Assembly (NCBI RefSeq): GCF_032854445.1
Contig: NC_088304.1
Coordinates: 9,499,704 to 9,563,703 of the forward strand
Direction: 5' to 3'
Length of the DNA: 64,000 nucleotides
Source of the DNA: Liolophura sinensis
Taxonomy: Eukaryota > Mollusca > Polyplacophora > Chitonida > Chitonidae
Numbering within the stretch: the first letter of the stretch is position 1; each line of letters starts with the position of its first letter. Made by a program: the position numbers and the translations under genes. The notes beneath the pieces are model-generated. The model ran no database searches and was not told the DNA's origin. It saw only the letters and a program-made list of their open reading frames with translations. Shown here piece by piece: positions 58,035 through 64,000 of the stretch.

Positions 58035-58292
58035 AGTCAAAGAAGTGTGGGGGCCGCCGTGGCCAAGGTGATTAGCGTGCCTGCGCGGTACAGTGGCCCG
58101 GGAGCTCTCACCAATGCGGTTGCTATGAGTTCAAGTCCAGCTCATGCTGGCTTTCCCTCTGGCCAGGTCTAAGGTCTGCCAGTTGTGCACGATTTCGTCT
58201 CACCATAATGCTGGCCGCCGTGAAATGTAAAAGAAATATTTTTGAGCATGGCGTAAAACACCAATCAAATTTATAAATCAGTCAAAGAAGTG
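58035..58292 (+). mobile_element. tRNA-headed SINE family A with perfect 13-bp target-site duplication
   Basis: Element 58048-58279: head GGGCCGCCGTGGCCAAGGTG, box B-like GAGTTCAAGTCCAGCTCATG, 3' part ACCATAATGCTGGCCGCCGT and GGCGTAAAACACCAATCAAA. AGTCAAAGAAGTG occurs immediately before (58035-58047) and after (58280-58292). Confidence 0.96.
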
Positions 58293-58629
58293 CAGTAAGG
58301 TAACTCGTTGGTAAACCCGATCTGCTTGTCTGATGTCAACTACTAAATGTGACGCTGTCGTTTAGTTTTACAACAGCACCTTGAAGCACTAGAGGTATTA
58401 ATAATTTTGTTGATCATCATTAAAGCAATAACAAGGACACGGAACATTCTCATCAAAAATGTTTTTCAGAAACAGAAATAGCTACACTCATGCACATTCT
58501 TGTCCATATTAGTAGTGCATCATCAGCTTGTGTCCGTTTTTTTTAACTGATTATTTTTCTGTAACGTTAGATCTAGGTATGTCGATAAATCCCGGTATAT
58601 AACTGAATTAAGCTTGACATTTATGTCAC
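58293..58629. other. Unrecognised spacer
   Basis: No supported feature. Confidence 0.4.
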
Positions 58630-58820
58630 CGAGGCGAGAGTGAGTGTCGAAGACGGCGTAATAATAGAACAGTGGAGCTACAGACAATATAGTTTCCTCA
58701 ATGAAACCTTTAACAACATGAATGTTTATATCATTCGGCGGAAGAGAGAGAAATCAGATGGACTGAGAAATCTCGCCTATGGCAATCAGTACTTTTAACA
58801 TATATGCAAATATGAAAATA
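58630..58820 (+). repeat. Dispersed repeat D9, copy 1
   Basis: Aligns with 60490-60690: GAGGCGAGAGTGAG, GGAGCTA, GAATGTTTAT, GACTGAGAAATCTC.CC. Confidence 0.7.
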
Positions 58821-60489
58821 CTTTTTCGTAACGTAGGGCGTTATAAGATGATAAACACAAATAACTTCAGAGAATCCCACAGCAGATAAATTATGATTCG
58901 TGTTTCCACTGGCTACGTTTGTCCGGAGATCAGATAATCAAAACGCCAACACACAATAAGTCACAAAAGCCATCTGCTTTGATCCCTAATTATAATTGCC
59001 TCTCATTACGCATGACACAACAGCACGCTACTATCAACCTGTCTGCCCTGATAAGTTACACCTTCACAGGTAGTTGGGGAACAAACCATACTCAGCGTGC
59101 CGTGCCCGGCATAGTCATCGTGTCGATTGAGGAATTCCCCAGGGCTGTGGATTCTATATTTACATGGACTGACTCAGTTTTGGAAGCCGGAATATTCCCT
59201 CCACTGTCATTAGTAAGAGACAATACATATATATTAGTAATTATTTGTATTTTTTTTGTATATTATTGTCAGTTGTATTATTTGTCTATTATGTTTAAAT
59301 ATATGTTTTGAACTTATTCAGTCGTCTTCGTGTTTCTTTTTTTTATCTTGTGTAATGTCTATCGCTGATCTGAGACTAAAGTTGTTTCTCATATCTACTC
59401 TCCGATAGTGTTATCCTTGCCAAAGGTAAAACTGTAGTACATACATTTACACTAAAAAAAAACCTCTGCTTAATTGACAAAATTCTATGTTGTCCCAGTG
59501 AAAAGCAGAATAGGCTTTGCTCCCGGTGCAAACTATATAACTGGAACAAACGTGCGATCTCACTGGCCAGGTTTGGTCCTCTCCCCTGGAAAAAGTGCTT
59601 GGCCAGTGATCCCTCATTACCCACCGCCATTTGGCACATCTACGAATAAAAACTTCCTTATATGAATGTCCTTCTAGTTCATGGTATGAATATTTTGCAA
59701 GCAACTTCATGTATTCAATCTTAACTAGCTTTGAAATATAATATAAGAAGTAATTTTCGCCTCCAAAGTAATTTTTGTGAAAGCTAATTACTGACCTTTT
59801 TCATGTGAATGTATTTGTCTAAGGCATTTATAAATATAGCTACAAACTGCTAAATGAAAAAGCCAAGAAAAAAATGACGAAAAAATCAGCTAAGAGACCA
59901 TAAAAGACAAGAACCCCCTGGCTGTCGCCACGTTGCAAAAGTTATAGGTGTGAATGCAAAGGCAGATTCTGAGCTGCGTATATAACATATCATAAAGAGG
60001 TTTACAAAGCTCGCCGGGAGATTTGGCGGTTAATTTAGGTTTGATGATTGCTAGGTGTTACGGCAATCGCCATTAGAACAAATGTCCGGCTCGAATGCAG
60101 ACTGTGGGCTGCTGCACAACGAGTAATTTACACCGAAGGCCTTGCCAGTAACAAAACTGCTGAGAAATTTATTGGTCTTTGATGTTTTATGCCCGAGGAT
60201 GTTCAAAAACAAGAAAGGCATGGGTCAAATCGACCTGGAAGATATCATTATACAAGATGGAAGATTTCCGCTTCCGGTACATTTATAGCAATTCTACATG
60301 GGACATACATGGGCAGGTGTTCAACTCAGTGGAGAAAACAAAAGTGCAGCTAATGTTCAATTGGATGAGGGTTTCGATGTTGAACTGCCAGAGTCTCTTC
60401 AAACGTGCTTGATTGCTCATGTTTTTTTTGTTTTTTTTTCACCAAATCCACGTACATAAGATCGTAACGCGATCAAATGAGACATCCGG
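58821..60489. other. Unrecognised intergenic DNA
   Basis: The 130-codon frame at 58919-59311 has a hydrophobic C-terminus but opens with TTG and no family is recognised; 59376-59710 has overlapping frames on both strands. None is called. Confidence 0.35.
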
Positions 60490-60690
60490 GCACTGAGGCG
60501 AGAGTGAGCGCCGGAGCTAGAGATAGACACACAACGAGCTCCAGAGTCGACGGGACGAAACCTCCAATAAATTGAATGTTTATTTTATTCCGTGACGGAT
60601 AGGTGTGAAAGAGGAAAAATAGGACGGATTGAGAAATCTCCCCAAGGACATGGTTGATGGGAAATAGATATGAATATTTCATGTACGGAC
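60490..60690 (+). repeat. Dispersed repeat D9, copy 2
   Basis: Partner of 58630-58820, same orientation, 1.9 kb apart. Confidence 0.7.
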
Positions 60691-60954
60691 TCTTGTTATA
60701 TCTGATGCATGGGCTTGGAGTAAAATATCACATTCTGGAGCTCTGAAGACATGTGGGAAGAGATGAAAGCTGGGCTTTGTGTTGACACGTGGACTGAAGC
60801 GTTTTAGTGCTGTAGTGGTTTGGTTGATCCCGTTCGGCTATACGCCCACCTAATAAAACCTAGTTACCAGCTGATATTGACATATACATGAAGGATGTAC
60901 CTGGCCTGATGGGCCATGTGTCCTCAATGGCTCATCGGTCTAAAGCACTGGTCT
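60691..60954. other. Unrecognised spacer
   Basis: No supported feature. Confidence 0.4.
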
Positions 60955-61345
60955 TTGAGTAATTCTAAACCAGTGACGTCTAATAAATTCCTGGTCGTGG
61001 GTGTCCCCCAGAATCTGCGCCTTTCCTCCTACCTCAATGCCGTCCACCGTCGTATAAGTGAAATGTTCTTAAGTACGGCGTAAAACTTCAGTCAAATAAA
61101 TAAATAAATTTTAAAAAATGTAATTAACATCACTGCAGTTTTTATCTAACTCTGTTCAAGCCATGGTACTAGGAAGTGTATAATGTGTTGATATTTAAGC
61201 AATTACATGAACAGATAGAATATCGCCCTAACCAGAGTAAATTGGCAAAAAAACTCATTTCAACGGTAACGTGTGGCCCTTTGCCAACTGTTACACTGTC
61301 GAGGCTGCTCTGGATTGTCTCTCTGTGCTGTAAAGGAAGGCGTCG
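60955..61345 (+). repeat. Dispersed repeat B, copy 2 (split by a SINE)
   Basis: 60955-60989 and 61118-61345 align with 1010-1045 and 1046-1290. The intervening sequence is a SINE. Confidence 0.8.
60990..61117 (+). mobile_element. 5'-truncated SINE family A inserted in repeat B
   Basis: Starts CCTGGTCGTGGGTGTCCCCC, then TCGTATAAGTGAAATGTTCT and TAAGTACGGCGTAAAACTTC, and ends in AAATAAATAAATAAATT. Possible short duplication AATAAATT on both sides, partly hidden by the tail. Confidence 0.88.
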
Positions 61346-61494
61346 ATCTCAGAAAAAATAATAATAAAATTATGGCCCTTATGGACCAAGAAAGCCAAAC
61401 TCAGTAACAAGTGACGAAAATTGTGAGAAGTGGTGATGCAGTAAACGATATAGCGATGATCTGCTGCCTTTAAACAATCCAAACATAGCAAAGG
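61346..61494. other. Short unassigned stretch
   Basis: Contains TTATGGCCCTTATGGACC, similar to 118-137, otherwise unassigned. Confidence 0.35.
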
Positions 61495-61776
61495 TTGTGG
61501 TACATATATCCACCGTCGTTTCATTTAAAGGAAACCACAGACTCTCTGGATGGTACATCTTATCTGGACCTATATGTCTTCAAAGATCAAAACGGTTTCT
61601 TGTCTCGCAGACTGTGCGACAAGAGGGATAGTTTTAATTTGGACATTGTAAATTATCCTTACTTGGACAGCAATGTAGCGAGGGATCCTAATATGGCGTG
61701 TACATATCCCGCCTTCTAGCATTTGTTAGATTCTGCGAGTTGTGTGACTATTTCATTCGACATCACAAGTCGTAAA
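61495..61776 (+). pseudogene. Broken retroelement ORF, reverse-transcriptase C-terminal region
   Basis: From 61498 one frame reads YIYPPSFHLKETTDS, SYLDLYVFKD, LCDKRDSFNLDIVNYPYLDS, then leaves frame at about 61691. Shifted by one base (61692-61776) it continues YGVYISRLLAFVRFCELCD and ends at a stop. The motifs DKRDxFN..IVN.P..DSN and YGVYxSxLxxFxR.C are ones I know from retroelement polyproteins common in bivalve, cnidarian and fish genomes; the exact class (non-LTR, Penelope-like or other) is not settled. The upstream catalytic core is absent. One frameshift and 5' truncation mark it as dead. Confidence 0.7.
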
Positions 61777-61919
61777 AACTAGTGTTCCACCAAGTTTCTT
61801 AAGTTTTACAATAAGTATTATTTCCTTGTAAATAAATATCCACAGGGGCGTTCACAATCTCTGGTGCTCTGCTTTATGATTGTTTCTAACTCCGCATAAC
61901 CCGAGGCTAGGGGTTGGAT
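61777..61919. other. Unrecognised spacer
   Basis: No supported feature. Confidence 0.4.
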
Positions 61920-62260
61920 ATTCATCGTGTCAAATAAGATCGCCGCGTTGGATGTATACACGGTTTGCAATCAAAGCGCAAATGAGATACATATTTTGTT
62001 ATTGTCAACTGATATTCCAGCTTGGTACATGATTTGAATACTCAGTCGCCTAGAACATACCTTGCGTCTTTCCAATGTCATTGAAAACTCCGTCCTATTT
62101 TCGTACTTCATATACTTTCTTAGTTCTTTGGTGGTTTGTGTTATATGTCATTTTGAGAATTGGCCTTGTGATTATTGACCTGGAACGTGCCAATTGGTTG
62201 ACGGCTCGTATACGAAAGATTGTTTTGACGCATAGATTGGGCAGTTAAAATGCACGACTC
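61920..62260 (+). repeat. Dispersed repeat C, copy 4 (most continuous)
   Basis: Contains both blocks of the family: AATGAGATACATATTTTG (61981) and GAATTGGCCTTGTGATTATT (62156) followed by TTGACGGCTCGTATACGAAA. The middle aligns with 20607-20712. Confidence 0.65.
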
Positions 62261-64000
62261 AACCCAGTTTGTGTTATCCTGTACAGAATAACACTGAAAA
62301 GTTCAAGCGACAATATTCGCAATTGTTTCAATTGCCTGAAATGATTATATTGATCTGCTGTTAAATGACCAAAATGCTCTCGTGCAACATTTTGCCATAA
62401 ACTTTTATCGGATGAATTGTTTCCAGGCTAAGTACGTAAAGCCTTGCAGTGATACCTCTAAACGGAGGATATTACGCTGGTAATATGGACATGTAACTCA
62501 TTATTTAAAAAAAAACTGTTTGATAAGAACATTTTCATGACTGGTTTGAGGTTTGACGGACAAGTCACCTTCGTGCGCAGGTCTCCCCCAGGACTTCCTG
62601 AGCTCACAAACCTGACACATACGACCTTAACTTCATGGTAATGTCTCGAAAGATGACAAACAAATTGGGCCAGGCCCATCCAGTCTGGCGTAAACTGAAA
62701 GTTGCACAGCGCACTGGGAGAAAGCTTTACTGGCTGTTCTTAGAAAAGAGGGTATTAGAGTCTTACAGAATATCGTCCAACACAAAGGGTTCAATCCCCA
62801 AGTCGAGCACTTAGTGCCTATCTGCAAATGGCCAAGACGACTAAGTAAAGATTTCCTTGGATAATAGCAACATGGAGAGTGAAAACCAGAGCAGCGAAGA
62901 AAGTATGAGTGTTGAAAAGATCTAAATGGCGCGATTAAGCAAAAGCGAAAATAGAAATAAAAAAACCAAAGGAAGCCAGCGTTGTGAAGGTGGGCCAAAG
63001 GCATGAATTTTTGATATATGAACGTTTGACTGTAGAGCGGCCAAGATATTATCTCTTCCCAACGAGGTATTATTAAATTTCTGATGTTCCTTTTATGGTT
63101 CCGCACTTTTGCATGAAGTGGACTATAATTATTCAGTAAACACACATAATTGCATCAAAATCCAGAGGAAAAAATAATTCAAAAATCGTATCCAGGGGCT
63201 ACATTACTTATAAATAGGACCGGAATAACAAGTGTCACGTAACTGGCGGGTCAGATAATAACTCCCATAGTCGTTTACTTTGATCACGTGTGACCATCAC
63301 TCAGTTTTGTACTTTTGTCGAAATTATTTGAATTAGCATTCACATGGCGTTCCATTTTACTTAATGGGAAATAAGTCTGAAATAGACGCATGGGGTCACG
63401 GCTTCTTAAGTTTGCCAAACTCTGATGTAATCATGTTCATTTGAAGAGCTTATAATAAGTGCTTGTTACAAACGACCTTTATGTTCAGGGACCCAGAGGT
63501 TTGTAGGGACAGTTTAGATTTGACAGTATCGGTAAGACAGATTTCCAGTGTGGTGTCGTGATGAGAGAGTGAATTTCAAATGGGACGTAAGATCAATGTA
63601 AAAATAATAAATGAATCTGACAGTTTTCCTGAGGCTGTGTATTGTAAAAAATATAGAATTCATCCTTTGGGAACAAAAAGCGTTTCATGTCAAAACGCAA
63701 AGAAAGCTTAAACTTGAAGTCGCGTGGCTTTATGGTCTCCACCTTTGATAAGGACAACTGAAAGCAGTATGCATTAAAATTTAATCAACAAGCAGGCTGC
63801 TACACTGATAAAAAGCTAATTAAGCCAGTCTCTTATTTTGGTAGTAATGTCTTAAGTATTTGGTTTTCTTCTCCTCTTCACACGTCGATGGGTTTCAACT
63901 CGCTGTCTAACTCTGCCGGGGTTTAAATTTTCTTCATCTCACTTCCAGAAATCATAATTCATGTTAAATTCTTCTCCAATGGCGTTTAAATATGTCGATA
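62261..64000. other. Unrecognised DNA to the window end
   Basis: A minus-strand frame of up to 170 codons (63145-62633) includes a repeat-B remnant (ACCAGAGCAGCGAAGAAAG near 62889) and a tRNA-like GGGTTCAATCCCCAAG near 62788; I do not consider it a gene. Nothing else is supported. Confidence 0.4.

Noticed and set aside
58919-59311. 130-codon ORF with hydrophobic C-terminus
   Set aside because: Opens with TTG, no recognised family; AT-rich DNA readily gives hydrophobic frames.
62633-63145. 170-codon minus-strand ORF as a gene
   Set aside because: Overlaps a repeat-B remnant and shows no domain, signal peptide or conserved motif.

Overview
The window looks like ordinary repeat-rich, gene-poor nuclear DNA from a marine mollusc, most likely a bivalve or gastropod. 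The grounds are the AT-rich base composition, abundant tRNA-headed SINEs of types I associate with bivalves and gastropods (tails of AAATA or CACT repeats; Pol III box A/B-like heads), Tc1/mariner and retroelement debris, many minisatellites, and one intronless class A GPCR. The species cannot be named from the sequence. There are no operons, rRNAs or bona fide tRNA genes.

Layout. 1-8.3 kb: mostly unrecognised DNA with one SINE, a dispersed 0.3-kb repeat, a 39-bp tandem pair and a short TIR element. 8.3-9.3 kb: a candidate two-exon gene of unknown function, with a cluster of CRE-like sites upstream. 9.3-17.5 kb: an old, interrupted segmental duplication plus simple repeats and a second TIR element. 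19-29.3 kb: two further segmental duplications, a heat-shock-element cluster with a TATA box and poly(A) signals (possible solo LTR), and two large minisatellite arrays (52-54 bp and 29 bp). 29.3-39.9 kb: a 33-bp array, a duplicated pair of 23-bp minisatellites, at least four SINEs and more small arrays.

40.9-43.4 kb is the one firm gene: a rhodopsin-family, neuropeptide-receptor-like GPCR on the minus strand (342 aa, one coding exon), with a CpG-rich, TATA-containing candidate promoter about 1.4 kb upstream. 43.9-53.2 kb is two diverged tandem copies of a 4-5 kb unit, each altered by SINEs, microsatellites and a 25-bp minisatellite. 53.7-62.3 kb holds SINEs (one with a perfect 13-bp target-site duplication), a decayed Tc1 transposase, a broken reverse-transcriptase C-terminus and more dispersed repeats. 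The last 1.7 kb is unrecognised.

The genes do not form a visible pathway. The most notable non-genic signals are the tandem heat-shock-element enhancer at 22.4 kb, the unit-level duplication at 43.9-53.2 kb with a near-identical 225-bp core, the CRE cluster before the 8.6-kb candidate gene, and the A/B-alternating 29-bp satellite.
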